64,000 bases of DNA from an uncultured Clostridia bacterium (GCA_944367565.1 CALVWR010000005.1:55199-119198); one strand, 5' to 3'; counted from the first letter of the stretch, positions 1 to 9,320 are shown. Notes: generated by a model not told the origin, from the letters alone. Made by a program: numbers and translations.

Positions 1-1223
1 ACGGCTGTTTTTATACGCGGACGACGGGGATCTGGCAGACGGTATGGCTGGAATGGGCGCCGCAGACGCATATCGAAAGCGTCCGATACGATCCCGACGC
101 CGATGCGGGCGTGCTGGTGATCCGTGCGGAACTCGTCGGGGCGGGAACGTTTGCCGCGGAAACGTCGTTTGACGGAGCCCCGACGGGAAGCGCGTCGGTA
201 AAGACGACGGGCGGCGCAATCACGCTGTCCGTTCCGCTGACGGAAAAACATCTGTGGGAGCTCGGCAAAGGCGGGCTTTACGATGTGACGCTCACTTACG
301 GCGAAGACCGCGTAAAGAGTTATTTCGGGCTGAGAAAGATCGAATATCGCGATATGAAGTTCTATCTGAACGGGAGATCGGTGTTTCAGCGGCTGATCCT
401 CGATCAGGGATTTTATCCGGACGGCATCTACACGGCGCCGTCCGATGAAGAACTTCTTGCCGACATCGTCCGCGCCAAGGCGGCGGGCTTCAACGGCGCG
501 CGTCTGCACGAAAAGGTCTTTGAAGAGCGGTATCTGTACCATTGCGACAAAGAAGGATACATCGTCTGGGGAGAATATCCCAACTGGGGGTTGGATCTTT
601 CGTATGCGGACGCCGTTTATCCCGTTCTCAACGAATGGCTGGAGGAGATGGAGCGGGATTACAATCATCCTTCGATCGTGGGCTGGTGTCCGTTCAACGA
701 AACGTGGGATATCGACGGCAGAAAACAGAACGACATCATTTTGGAAACGGTATATCGCGCGTCCAAAGCGTTGGACAAAACGCGTCCCGTCATCGATACG
801 AGCGGAAACTATCACGTCGTTACGGATATTTACGACGTGCACTTTTATGAACAGGATCCGCAAAAATTTGCCGAGATTTTCAAAACGCTCGGAGAAAGCG
901 GGGAGTTTGAAGACTTCATGCCCCGTCAGCAATACAAAAAAGGGCAGCACTTTTTCGTGAGCGAATACGGCGGGACGGCATGGTCTGCCGAAAACGGATG
1001 GGGATACGGCAACGCGCCGAAAAGCGAAGAGGAATGGTTTGAACGCGTGCGCGCTCTGACCGACGCATTGCTCGATAATCCGAAAATCTTCGCGTTCTGC
1101 TACACGCAGCTGACCGACGTGGAACAGGAGAAGAACGGCTTGTATACTTATGACAGAAAACCCAAGTTCGACGTAAAAAAACTCTGCGCGATCTTTTCCC
1201 GCAAAGCCGCGGCGGAAGAATAG
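1..1223 (+). CDS. Glycoside hydrolase family 2 protein, 5' end outside the window
   Basis: The reading frame is open from base 3, so the start lies upstream of the window. The visible part opens with YTRTTGIWQTVWLE, the usual end of the GH2 sugar-binding jelly-roll domain, followed by an Ig-like domain and then the TIM barrel. The general acid/base Glu is in CPFNETWD and the nucleophile Glu is in FVSEYGG, both in the expected order for this retaining family. No export signal can be judged because the N-terminus is missing. A strong terminator follows directly. The family cleaves beta-galactosides, beta-glucuronides or beta-mannosides; the substrate cannot be read from this fragment. A second GH2 gene lies at 59369. 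Confidence 0.9.
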   Translation, partial: GCFYTRTTGIWQTVWLEWAPQTHIESVRYDPDADAGVLVIRAELVGAGTFAAETSFDGAPTGSASVKTTGGAITLSVPLTEKHLWELGKGGLYDVTLTYGEDRVKSYFGLRKIEYRDMKFYLNGRSVFQRLILDQGFYPDGIYTAPSDEELLADIVRAKAAGFNGARLHEKVFEERYLYHCDKEGYIVWGEYPNWGLDLSYADAVYPVLNEWLEEMERDYNHPSIVGWCPFNETWDIDGRKQNDIILETVYRASKALDKTRPVIDTSGNYHVVTDIYDVHFYEQDPQKFAEIFKTLGESGEFEDFMPRQQYKKGQHFFVSEYGGTAWSAENGWGYGNAPKSEEEWFERVRALTDALLDNPKIFAFCYTQLTDVEQEKNGLYTYDRKPKFDVKKLCAIFSRKAAAEE

Positions 1224-1227
1224 AAGA

Positions 1228-1272
1228 CGAAGCGCGCTCCGGTAAAAATACCGGAGCGCGCTTCGCTTTTTT
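1228..1272 (+). terminator. Rho-independent terminator after the GH2 gene
   Basis: A perfect 15-bp stem (1228-1242 with 1251-1265) encloses an 8-base A/T-rich loop and is followed by six T residues. Confidence 0.92.
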
Positions 1273-1274
1273 GA

Positions 1275-1303
1275 TTGACAAGACGATTTCCGTCTGATAA
1301 ACT
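1275..1303 (+). promoter_or_regulatory. Probable sigma-A promoter for the transporter gene
   Basis: A perfect TTGACA (1275-1280) is 17 bp from TAAACT (1298-1303), which matches the -10 consensus at four of six positions. It follows the preceding terminator and lies about 90 bp before the chosen start. Confidence 0.5.
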
Positions 1304-1394
1304 GAGAAAAGACGAGAATATTCTTAAAATAAGAAAGGACTATGCTTTTTTGTCGGCGGATGCTAAATTTTTGTTGCGTCAAAACAGGGGTGCG

Positions 1395-2303
1395 ATGAAT
1401 ACTTTATTGATGGCGGGAAACGTCGTATGTGCGGCGTTTTCCGCCATGTTCATGAAAAAATCCAAAAATATTGCGGGCAGCGGCTGGACGGAGGGGCTGT
1501 TTTTTACGCTCTTCGTGGCGGTGTTTTCCATCGCGTTTTTTCTCGCCGTCAATCTTTTTTCCGTCACGCTCTATCCTGCGAACTGTCTCTTCGCGTTCGC
1601 GTATGCCGTCGTCGGAATTGTGTCGTCCGTAGTCGGACTGAAAGCCTACGCCGCGGGCAAGGTTGCGACTTATATCGTCGCAACCACCGTCGGTTCTACC
1701 GCGCTTCCGTATCTTTTCGGTATCCTTTTTTGGGACGAGAGCGTTACCGCCATGAAGATGAGCGGCGTGGCGCTCATGCTCTGCGCGTTCGTGTTGAAAA
1801 ATCTTCCGAAAAAAGAAAAACAGGTGCAGGAAACGGAAAACAAGAAGGGTGCGGGCGGGGCGGTTGCGCTTTGTTTGGCGGGCGCGTTGATCTCGGGATT
1901 GGCGAATATCGTCATTTCCTATAACGCGCGTTTCGTGCCGGAAACAGATTCCGTCAGTTTTTCCGTACTTACGCAGGGATTCGTGCTCGTGCTTGCGGGT
2001 GTGGTTTTACTTGCGCGTTTTCCCAGAACAAAAGCCGTGCTTTCGGAAAACAAAGCGGTGTATGGCGGCAGGAATTTTGTCGCTTGCGCGCTTTATGCCT
2101 TAACGTGCGGCGGCGCGCTCATCTGCTCGCTGGAAGGCGCGAAAAGTCTGCCCGCGTCGGTGTTTTTTCCCGTTACGTGCAGCGGCAACATCGTTCTTGT
2201 GACCCTGCTCGATTTTCTTATCTTTAAAGAAAAGCCGAATTGGAAAGATTGCCTCGCCGTAGCCGTGATCGTTCCCGCCATCGTGCTGGTGTCGCTCGGT
2301 TAG
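1395..2303 (+). CDS. DMT-superfamily (EamA-like) transporter
   Basis: About 302 residues made of roughly ten hydrophobic helices, with a short charged linker (EKKQVQETENKK) near the middle that separates two five-helix halves. This is the layout of EamA-type drug/metabolite transporters in the cytoplasmic membrane. The frame is open from 1275, but the first 40 codons are charged and unlike a transporter start. The ATG at 1395 follows an AGGGG ribosome-binding motif and begins directly with a hydrophobic helix, so it is preferred. The substrate cannot be inferred. The gene is monocistronic, between a promoter at 1275 and a terminator at 2358. Confidence 0.8.
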   Translation: MNTLLMAGNVVCAAFSAMFMKKSKNIAGSGWTEGLFFTLFVAVFSIAFFLAVNLFSVTLYPANCLFAFAYAVVGIVSSVVGLKAYAAGKVATYIVATTVGSTALPYLFGILFWDESVTAMKMSGVALMLCAFVLKNLPKKEKQVQETENKKGAGGAVALCLAGALISGLANIVISYNARFVPETDSVSFSVLTQGFVLVLAGVVLLARFPRTKAVLSENKAVYGGRNFVACALYALTCGGALICSLEGAKSLPASVFFPVTCSGNIVLVTLLDFLIFKEKPNWKDCLAVAVIVPAIVLVSLG

Positions 2304-2357
2304 AAAAAGTCCGCTGCTGCGGGCTTTTATCGTTCCGTCCGCACGGATTGATAACGG

Positions 2358-2384
2358 AAGCCGGACGCTTTCAGTCCGGTTTTT
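2358..2384 (+). terminator. Terminator after the transporter gene
   Basis: The hairpin CCGGAC/GTCCGG (2361-2366 with 2374-2379), extended by A-U and G-U pairs, leads into five T residues. The remaining 2385-2713 stretch holds no convincing gene on either strand. Confidence 0.75.
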
Positions 2385-2713
2385 AGAAGGGTTTCGGAAA
2401 GAGAAGTGCGCTTTCCGATCAATTGCGAAACGATCGCCGTACATTCGGCAAGTTACTGCGTGCGCGGTCTGCCGGAGCGAACACCGCGCGCCTTTGCGGC
2501 GATGCCGCAGGCAAGGAAGGCTTCGCTCTGACTTATCAGGTTCTTTTTGCGCCGATACGCGCATACGCGTGAGGCTTTGCGAACTTTTCAGAAGGAATCT
2601 TTAAGCGGCATAACGGGTTTCCGCCGTAAAAAAACCGATCGACGGAATTTTTCAGTTTTTTTACGATAAAAAGCAAGGAATTTGCGGGAAAAAGCGTTAA
2701 GAGTGCATTTTTC

Positions 2714-2742
2714 TTGACAATAAGGGGAAATAAGGTTAAAAT
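2714..2742 (+). promoter_or_regulatory. Sigma-A promoter of the prfB operon
   Basis: TTGACA (2714-2719), a 17-bp spacer and TAAAAT (2737-2742). It lies 48 bp upstream of the prfB start. Confidence 0.85.
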
Positions 2743-2789
2743 AAAAGCGTATCGTACGCGGCTCGGCCGCGAAAAAATCGGAGGCAAAC

Positions 2790-3900
2790 ATGATCAGAAC
2801 CGACGAATACAGATTAAAGATAAAGGAACTTAGGCGACTCCTCACGGAAGCAGGATACTCTCTTTGACTTAGCCAGGCTGAGGGAAGAACTGAAGGAAAA
2901 AAAGGCGGAATCGGAAAAAGAGGAAGTGTGGTCCGACCTCAAGCGGTCGCAGCAGCTTGCCAAAGAGATCGCCGCCATCGAAAACAAGACGGAGACGTTT
3001 GACGCGGCGGAAAAAGCCATCAACGACACGGAAGAGATTCTGTCGCTGCTGGAAGAGGAGCAGGATGAAAGTCTGCTCGAGGATCTGGAAAAGGAGCTGA
3101 AAAAGGCGTCGGACGACATCGAGGAGATGCATTTGAAAGCCCTCCTCGGCGGCAAGTACGACGCGTGCAACGCCATTTTGACCTTGCACGCCGGCGCGGG
3201 CGGCACGGAGGCGTGCGACTGGGTGTCGATGCTGTATCGGATGTATATGCGGTACGGGGAAAGACAGGGATATAAGGTTTACGAACTCGACCGTCTGGAC
3301 GGCGACGAAGCGGGGATCAAGAGCGTGACGCTGAAATTCGAAGGGCTGTACGCTTACGGATATCTGAAAGCGGAAAAGGGCGTACACCGTCTGGTGCGCA
3401 TTTCGCCGTTCGATTCCAACAAGCGGAGGCACACGTCGTTTGCGTCGTTGGAAGTGATGCCGGAAATCGAGGACGAAGGGGAAATTCAGATCCGGCCGGA
3501 AGATCTGAAGATCGACACATACCGGAGCGGCGGCGCGGGCGGACAGCACATCAACAAGACGGACAGCGCGGTGCGGATTACGCACATTCCGACGGGGATC
3601 GTGGTGGCGTGCCAGAACGAGCGCAGTCAGGTGCAGAACAAAGAAATGGCGATGAAGATGCTCATGAGCAAACTCATCGAGAAGAGGGAAAGCGAGCGGC
3701 TGGAAAAGGAGCAGAGTCTGAAAGGCGAGATCAAAAAGATCGAATGGGGCAGCCAGATCCGCAGTTACGTTTTCTGTCCGTATACGATGGTGAAAGATCA
3801 CCGCACCGGCTGCGAAACGGGAAACGTTGCGGCGGTGATGGACGGGGAGATTCAGGAATTTATCATCGACTATCTGAAAAAGTCGCAAGGGGCGGTGTGA
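2790..3900 (+). CDS. prfB: Peptide chain release factor 2, made by programmed +1 frameshift
   Basis: RF2 recognises UAA and UGA stop codons and triggers peptide release. The zero-frame ORF starts at ATG 2790 behind GGAGG and meets an in-frame TGA at 2865-2867 in the slippery context CTT TGA C. Sliding +1 at CTT joins it to the main frame (GAC at 2866 onward), giving about 369 residues, normal for RF2. The product carries the SPF tripeptide that reads the stop codon ([11 protein letters not shown]) and the catalytic GGQ ([11 protein letters not shown]). The Shine-Dalgarno-like stimulator before the shift site is only AGGA and sits about 6 nt from CTT, weaker and farther than the classical AGGGGG with 3-nt spacing. 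tsaD follows after 5 bp. Confidence 0.96.
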
Positions 3901-3905
3901 GAGAC

Positions 3906-4943
3906 GTGGAAAAACGGGACGCACTGATTCTGGGGATAGAAACTTCCTGCGACGAGACGGCGGTGAGCCTCGTCAGGGGCGGAAGAAAGATTCTCGCGGA
4001 CGAGATCGTGTCGTCCGCTCCGGAGCACATACGGTTCGGAGGCGTGGTGCCGGAGATCGCCTCGCGCATCCATACCGACGCGATTCTCGATGCGACGCGG
4101 CGCGCTTTTGCGGCGGCGGGGATAAGGGCGGAGGATCTCGACGCCGTGGCGGTGACGTACGGAGCGGGACTGCTCGGCGCGTTGCTGGTGGGGGTATCCT
4201 TTGCGAAAGCGTATGCGTATGCGATCGGGAAGCCGCTGGTGGCGGTGAATCACATCCGCGGGCATATTGCGGCGGCATACCTTGCAAACGAAGAACTCAG
4301 GCCGCCTTTCATGACGTTGCTGGCGAGCGGCGGACATACGGCGATCATTCACGTGAAATCGTATGAAGAACACGAAGTGCTCGGGTCCACGCTGGACGAC
4401 GCCGTCGGCGAAGCCTTCGACAAAGTCGCGCGGGTGCTGGGGTTGCCTTATCCCGGCGGGCCGAGTGTGGAACGGCTTGCGCGGGAGGGAAAGAATACCG
4501 TCAGTCTGCCGCGGATGCTCAAGGGTGCGGGGGGATACGATTTTTCTTACAGCGGTCTGAAAACGGCGGTGATCAATTTTGTGCATACCGCCGCGCAAAA
4601 AGGCGAAGACTTCGGGAAAGCCGATCTGGCGTGTTCCTTTCAGAGCGCGGCGCTCAACGTACTTGCCGACAAGCTGTTTCGGGCGGCGCGGGAGCGCGGC
4701 GTGAACACGGTTACGGCGGGCGGCGGCGTCGCCGCCAACGGATATTTGCGCGAGCTGCTCACCGAGCGGGCGGAGAGGGAAAAGAAAACGCTGATTCTGC
4801 CGGAAAAGCGCTATTGCACCGACAATGCGTGCATGATCGCGGCGGAGGGATATATTCAATATTTGAAAGGAAATTTTGCCGATCTTATGCTCAACGCGAA
4901 AGCGTCGATTCCGCTGAAAAACGCGTTGAACAATCTGCATTGA
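3906..4943 (+). CDS. tsaD: tRNA N6-adenosine threonylcarbamoyltransferase TsaD
   Basis: 345 residues. TsaD transfers the threonylcarbamoyl group to A37 of ANN-decoding tRNAs, working with TsaB and TsaE in the cytosol. The ASKHA-fold start LILGIETSCDETA, the metal-binding HxxxH (HIRGH, about residue 115), the LLASGGHT loop and the C-terminal GGGVAANGYLRE are all present. The frame is open well upstream inside prfB, but homology begins at the GTG at 3906, five bases after the prfB stop. The spacing to AAGGGG (3887-3892) is long, so translation may depend on coupling to prfB. Confidence 0.95.
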   Translation: MEKRDALILGIETSCDETAVSLVRGGRKILADEIVSSAPEHIRFGGVVPEIASRIHTDAILDATRRAFAAAGIRAEDLDAVAVTYGAGLLGALLVGVSFAKAYAYAIGKPLVAVNHIRGHIAAAYLANEELRPPFMTLLASGGHTAIIHVKSYEEHEVLGSTLDDAVGEAFDKVARVLGLPYPGGPSVERLAREGKNTVSLPRMLKGAGGYDFSYSGLKTAVINFVHTAAQKGEDFGKADLACSFQSAALNVLADKLFRAARERGVNTVTAGGGVAANGYLRELLTERAEREKKTLILPEKRYCTDNACMIAAEGYIQYLKGNFADLMLNAKASIPLKNALNNLH

Positions 4944-4987
4944 CACAAACGGACGAGATCCGATAATTTATTAAGGAAGAAAATACA

Positions 4988-6337
4988 TTGATAAGGTTGA
5001 AACGAAAGCTGACCGCGGCGAAATTTCTCGTACTCGGTTACCTTGTGGTCATCCTGATCGGCACGATGCTGCTGTGCCTGCCGATTTCCAGCAAGGACAG
5101 GATCTGGTCGCCGTTTATTGACGCGCTTTTCACCGCGACGAGCGCGACGTGCGTTACGGGGCTGATCGTGTACGATACGTACATCTATTGGTCCACGTTC
5201 GGGCAGATCGTCATCATCCTGCTCATCCAGATCGGCGGGGTGGGGTTCATGACGGTCATCACCATGTTCAGCATGTTCCTGCGCAGAAAGATCGGGCTGT
5301 ACGAACGGCGGGTGCTGATGGAATCCTCCGGCACGGGGCGCATCGGCGGCATGCTGCATCTGATCAAGCGCATTTTGCTGTTCACGCTGTTTTTCGAACT
5401 GCTGGGCGCGGCGGTGCTCGCCACGCGGTTCGTCGGCGATTTCGGCTGGGGGCAGGGGTTGTATTTTTCCGTGTTCCACGCCGTTTCCGCCTTCTGCAAC
5501 GCCGGATTCGATCTGATGGGCGTTCTGGGGACAGAATTCGCCTCCCTTACGGGATACAAAGGGGACGCGGTCGTCAATCTCACCATCATGTTCCTCATCG
5601 TCGTCGGCGGGCTGGGCTTCGTCGTGTGGGGGGACGTGGTCGACTGCCGTTTCCGTTTCAGAAAATACGCGCTGCACACGAAGATCGTCATTCTCTTTAC
5701 GCTGGCGCTCATCTTCGGCAGCGCCGCCGTATTCTTTTTCTCGGAAGCCGACGCGGCGTTTGCGGGTTTCACCCTCGAAGAGCGCGTGCTCGCCTCGTTT
5801 TTCCAGTCGATCTCGCCGAGAACGGCTGGGTTCAATACCGCGCCGATGGATAAACTTTCCGAAGGCGGGCTGCTGTGGACGGTCGTGCTGATGTTCATCG
5901 GCGGCAACACCGGTTCCACGGCGGGCGGCGTGAAGATCACCACCGTCGTCGTGGCGATCATGGGGCTGTTTGCCGCGGCGAAGAGCGATACTTCCGCCAC
6001 CGTAGGGAAGAAAAACGTCAATACGTCTGTCATTTTACAGGCGTTCGCCATCATCGGCGTATACCTCATCGCGGTCATCGTTTCGGTGATGCTGCTCACC
6101 GCTGCGGAATCGCCGGCGATGAGCATGGAACAACTTTTGTTCGAGGCGGTCTCCGCCATCGGCACGGTCGGTCTGACCACGGGCATCACGCCGTATCTTT
6201 CCGTCTTTTCCAAGGCGCTTTTGGCGCTGTTGATGTTCAGCGGCAGGGTGGGGGCGTTCTCGCTGCTGTCCGCCATCGCGGAAAAACGGGAGAATCCGCC
6301 CGTCCGCCGTCCGGAAGGAAAGATCCTGATCGGATAA
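4988..6337 (+). CDS. ktrB: KtrB/TrkH-type potassium uptake channel subunit
   Basis: 449 residues, an integral membrane K+ translocating subunit. Four pore segments each carry the selectivity-filter glycine: SATCVTGL, SAFCNAGFD, SPRTAGFNT and IGTVGLTTG. A gate-like loop (GGNTGSTAGG) lies in the third repeat. The start is a TTG at 4988 with AAGGAAG eight bases upstream, and no better in-frame start exists. The partner RCK subunit gene follows 15 bp downstream, which identifies a two-gene Ktr system. Length and absence of extra N-terminal helices favour KtrB over TrkH. Confidence 0.92.
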   Translation: MIRLKRKLTAAKFLVLGYLVVILIGTMLLCLPISSKDRIWSPFIDALFTATSATCVTGLIVYDTYIYWSTFGQIVIILLIQIGGVGFMTVITMFSMFLRRKIGLYERRVLMESSGTGRIGGMLHLIKRILLFTLFFELLGAAVLATRFVGDFGWGQGLYFSVFHAVSAFCNAGFDLMGVLGTEFASLTGYKGDAVVNLTIMFLIVVGGLGFVVWGDVVDCRFRFRKYALHTKIVILFTLALIFGSAAVFFFSEADAAFAGFTLEERVLASFFQSISPRTAGFNTAPMDKLSEGGLLWTVVLMFIGGNTGSTAGGVKITTVVVAIMGLFAAAKSDTSATVGKKNVNTSVILQAFAIIGVYLIAVIVSVMLLTAAESPAMSMEQLLFEAVSAIGTVGLTTGITPYLSVFSKALLALLMFSGRVGAFSLLSAIAEKRENPPVRRPEGKILIG

Positions 6338-6352
6338 ATAAGGAGAAAAAAC

Positions 6353-7000
6353 ATGAAATCGATACTCATCATCGGTATGGGAAGATTCGGCAGAAGCCTT
6401 GCCGATAAACTTCTGGAACTCGGCAACGATATCATGATCGTCGATAAGCGGGAGGAACTCATCAACGAGCTCGCACCCCGTTTCACCAACGCCCTCATCG
6501 GCGACGCGACCAACCTCAGCGTGCTGAAGAGTCTCGGCGTAAATAATTTCGACGTGTGTTTTGTCGCCATCGGGGAAAATTTTCAATCGTCTCTGGAAGT
6601 GACTTCGCAGCTCAAAGAGCTCGGCGCGAAATACGTCGTTTCCAAAGCGAGCAGCGAACTTCAGGCAAAATTCCTCTCGCGCTGCGGGGCGGACGAAGTC
6701 ACCTATCCCGAACGGGACATGGCGGAAAAACTGGCCATCCGCTTCAACGCCGACAACATCTTCGATTATGTCGAGATCTCGTCCGAATTCGGGGTTTTCG
6801 AAATTGCCGTGCCCAACAGCTGGGTGGGGAATACGGTGCTTTCCACCAAAGCGCGTCAGGCGCATAACATCAATATCATCGCCATCAAAAAGGGCGGGGT
6901 ACTCAAAATGCTTACCGGGGCCGATTACGTCTTTCAGAAACAGGATCATATCGTGCTGATCGGTACGGCGGACGACGTGTTCCGCATCACAAACCGCTGA
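6353..7000 (+). CDS. ktrA: KtrA/TrkA-family RCK regulatory subunit
   Basis: 215 residues, a cytosolic ring-forming gating subunit for KtrB. The N-terminal Rossmann RCK domain has GMGRFG at residues 8-13 and an acidic residue ending the second strand (IVDK), the pattern for NAD(H)/ATP/ADP binding. The C-terminal RCK_C ligand domain starts near residue 140. It sits directly after ktrB with an AAGGAG site and is closed by a terminator, so the two genes form an operon. Confidence 0.93.
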   Translation: MKSILIIGMGRFGRSLADKLLELGNDIMIVDKREELINELAPRFTNALIGDATNLSVLKSLGVNNFDVCFVAIGENFQSSLEVTSQLKELGAKYVVSKASSELQAKFLSRCGADEVTYPERDMAEKLAIRFNADNIFDYVEISSEFGVFEIAVPNSWVGNTVLSTKARQAHNINIIAIKKGGVLKMLTGADYVFQKQDHIVLIGTADDVFRITNR

Positions 7001-7006
7001 ATCAGG

Positions 7007-7033
7007 AAGGCAACGGCATACCCGTTGCCTTTT
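7007..7033 (+). terminator. Terminator after ktrA
   Basis: A 10-bp perfect stem (AAGGCAACGG with CCGTTGCCTT) and 5-base loop, followed by a short T run. A tandem copy of a 16-base unit (AAAAAAGTCGGCTTGT) lies just downstream at about 7039-7070. Confidence 0.7.
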
Positions 7034-7122
7034 GCCTCGTAAAAAAGTCGGCTTGTAAAAAAGTCGGCTTGCGCCTGTCAGGTCGGTTCCATCGGAATAC
7101 AGGATCGAATCAAAGTAGAGTC

Positions 7123-8022
7123 ATGATCACGCTGTTTCGCAAAAACGAAGAATTCAATCCCGCGGAGTCGGGGATCGCGTTTTCCCTCGCCGTGTTGGTT
7201 CCTTACGTCGTGCTGCTCCTCGTCGGTACGGTGTTTTTCGCGTGCGGCGGATCGGCGGAAAGCGACGTCTATACCTATCTTGTTTCCGTTGCGGCGCAGC
7301 TTTCCTATCTGACAATCATTCTGTTCGTCGCACGGCAGAAAGGCGGTCTTAGGGCGTTCCGTGCGGGAAAATTTCACTTTAAATATATCCTCGTCGGATT
7401 GCTGCTCTGCTATGGGATGCTCTTCGGGCTGGGATATCTGAACGAACTTTTCGTCGGCGTCCTGACCGACGCGGGTCTTTCCTACAGCGCCGTGACGGTT
7501 CCGCTTTCCGGCGCGGGGCAGTTTGTTCTTTCTCTTTTTGTGTATGCGTTGCTTCCCGCCGTGTGCGAGGAGCTTCTTTTCCGCGGCGCCGTTCTCCGCG
7601 GCACGGATTTTATGAAAATCTGGCAGATCGCCCTGCTGAACGGGCTGGCGTTCGCCCTGTTCCATCAGAATCCCGCACAGTTTATTTATCCGCTGATCAC
7701 AGGGAGTATGTATGCGCTCGTGGCGCTGCGCGCGGGGTCGGCGTTGCCCTGTATTCTGATGCACGCCGTAAACAATCTGCTCATCTTGATCCTGAGCTAT
7801 TTTGCGCCCGACGCGTCGCTCTATAACGCCGCGACGGTGGTTACCGCGCTCATCTGCTTTGTCGCGGCGGCGGCATACCTCGTTTTTTTCGATAAAAAGC
7901 CGGTGTACGCGGCGGAAGGACTGGAACCCGAAACGCCGATCGCGGGCAAATATTTCTTTCTCTTCGCGGCGGCGGGCGCGGCGATGTGCGTCGTCGCGTG
8001 GATCACGTCGCTTGTCAGGTGA
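7123..8022 (+). CDS. CPBP-family intramembrane metalloprotease
   Basis: About 299 residues with roughly eight membrane helices. The three CPBP (CAAX protease/bacteriocin-processing) motifs are present: EExxxR in CEELLFRGAV, FHQN, and HAVNN. The family comprises membrane glutamic proteases related to Rce1; bacterial members act in bacteriocin self-immunity or surface protein processing, and the target here is unknown. The frame opens at 7069, but homology and hydrophobicity support ATG 7123. The stop lies 3 bp before rlmH, so the two are probably co-transcribed. Confidence 0.82.
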   Translation: MITLFRKNEEFNPAESGIAFSLAVLVPYVVLLLVGTVFFACGGSAESDVYTYLVSVAAQLSYLTIILFVARQKGGLRAFRAGKFHFKYILVGLLLCYGMLFGLGYLNELFVGVLTDAGLSYSAVTVPLSGAGQFVLSLFVYALLPAVCEELLFRGAVLRGTDFMKIWQIALLNGLAFALFHQNPAQFIYPLITGSMYALVALRAGSALPCILMHAVNNLLILILSYFAPDASLYNAATVVTALICFVAAAAYLVFFDKKPVYAAEGLEPETPIAGKYFFLFAAAGAAMCVVAWITSLVR

Positions 8023-8025
8023 AGC

Positions 8026-8496
8026 ATGCTGAAAATCAATCTTGTAGCCGTGGGCAAAGTCAAGGAAAGCTGGTTCAGAGACGGCATTGCGGAATATGAA
8101 AAACGCCTTTCGCGTTATGCGTCCTTTAAAATAACGGAAGTCAGGGAAGAGAATTTTTCCAAAGAAGGGGATGCGGAGCGCGCGCTTGCAAAAAAACGCG
8201 AGGCGGCGCGTATTCTTCCGGAACTGAAAGGTTACGTCGTCTGCCTTTCGGCGGAAGGGAAAAAGTTCTCCAGCGAATCGTTCTCCGCCCGTCTGGAAGA
8301 GATCAGGAACTCGGCAGGAGAAATCACCTTTGTCATCGGCGGTTCTTACGGGCTGGACGACGAAGTCAAGCGCCACGCGGATCTGATTCTGTCGTTTTCG
8401 GATATGACCTTTCCGCACACGCTGATGCGGCTGATCTTTGTGGAACAGCTCTATCGCGCATTCACGATCGCCGAGGGAACAAAATACCATAAATAG
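8026..8496 (+). CDS. rlmH: 23S rRNA (pseudouridine1915-N3)-methyltransferase RlmH
   Basis: 156 residues, the normal length. RlmH is a SPOUT-class enzyme that methylates pseudouridine 1915 of helix 69 on assembled 70S ribosomes, using SAM. Seen here are the N-terminal KINLVAVGK, the SAM-binding loop FVIGGSYGLDDEV and the C-terminal knot LMRLIFVEQLYRAFTIAEGTKYHK (shared ending YHK). The start ATG follows the upstream TGA by 3 bp, with AGGTGAA as the ribosome site. Confidence 0.96.
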   Translation: MLKINLVAVGKVKESWFRDGIAEYEKRLSRYASFKITEVREENFSKEGDAERALAKKREAARILPELKGYVVCLSAEGKKFSSESFSARLEEIRNSAGEITFVIGGSYGLDDEVKRHADLILSFSDMTFPHTLMRLIFVEQLYRAFTIAEGTKYHK

Positions 8497-8537
8497 GACG
8501 GGTAACACAAGCCGGAACGGCGGCATATGCTGGCGAT

Positions 8538-9320
8538 ATGAGCGTATTGACGGAAGTCTATTCTTTTTACGGCGCGTTTTCGGGAACGAAGGGCGTTTAC
8601 GGTTTTTCGGAACAGGGCAGACCGCTGGTATATTGCACCGTCGGGGAGGGCAGACCTCTCGTGCTGGCGCAGTATGCCATGCATGCGCGCGAACACATCA
8701 CGGCGCGGCTTGCGCTGAAGCAGGCGGCGGACGGACTTCGCGGGAAGACGGGGAGCGTCGTGTATTTGCCGCTGACAAATCCCGACGGCGTAAAGCTCTG
8801 CGAGGAAGGACGACCGCAGTGGAAAGCCAATGCGGAAGGCGTCGACCTGAACGTCAATTTTCCCGCGCGGTGGGGGACGGGCGTGCAGAATAAGCGGAGC
8901 GCGGGGGCGAGCGATTTTATCGGGGAATTTCCGCTCTGTGCGGCGGAGAGCGCCGCGCTGGCGGAGTTCACGCGGCGCGTCAGACCGGACATGACGGTCA
9001 GTTTCCACGCGAAGGGAGAGGAAATATACTGGTATTTTTATCAGCAAGAGCCCGCGCTGTCGCGCGATCGGGCGCTGGCGGAGATCGCGGCGGGAGAGAC
9101 GGGGTACGTCCTGCGCACGCCGTCGGGAAGCGCGGGCGGATATAAGGACTGGTGCGTGGAAGCGCTGGGGATTCCCGCCCTTACGGTGGAGGTCGGCGGC
9201 GACAGTCTGTCTCATCCGATCGGGCAGGAGAGCGCGGAAGAAATTTACGGAAGGAACAGGACGCTGCTGCCGGCATTGCTGGCGGCGCTTGCGGGAGCGG
9301 ATAAAAAAGATGAAGGATAA
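8538..9320 (+). CDS. M14-family zinc peptidase, gamma-D-glutamyl-DAP endopeptidase-like
   Basis: 260 residues. The zinc ligands HxxE are in MHAREH, the third His is in VSFHAKGEEIYW, and the catalytic Glu is in LTVEVGG. The HxKGEEIYW context is typical of peptidases that cleave the gamma-D-Glu-mDAP bond of cell-wall peptides. The substrate-binding segment reads EGVDLNVNF rather than the usual RGVDLNRNF, so two arginines expected in carboxypeptidases are missing. No signal peptide is visible, which suggests a role in recycling cytosolic muropeptides. It overlaps tadA by 11 bases. Confidence 0.8.
   Translation: MSVLTEVYSFYGAFSGTKGVYGFSEQGRPLVYCTVGEGRPLVLAQYAMHAREHITARLALKQAADGLRGKTGSVVYLPLTNPDGVKLCEEGRPQWKANAEGVDLNVNFPARWGTGVQNKRSAGASDFIGEFPLCAAESAALAEFTRRVRPDMTVSFHAKGEEIYWYFYQQEPALSRDRALAEIAAGETGYVLRTPSGSAGGYKDWCVEALGIPALTVEVGGDSLSHPIGQESAEEIYGRNRTLLPALLAALAGADKKDEG

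Noticed and set aside
2385..2713. Open frames on the minus strand upstream of prfB (about 80-150 codons)
   Set aside because: Composition is Arg/Ser-rich without ribosome sites or domains, and they overlap the terminator and promoter.
7039..7070. Tandem 16-base duplication (AAAAAAGTCGGCTTGT) after ktrA
   Set aside because: Only two copies in an intergenic stretch; probably replication slippage with no visible role.
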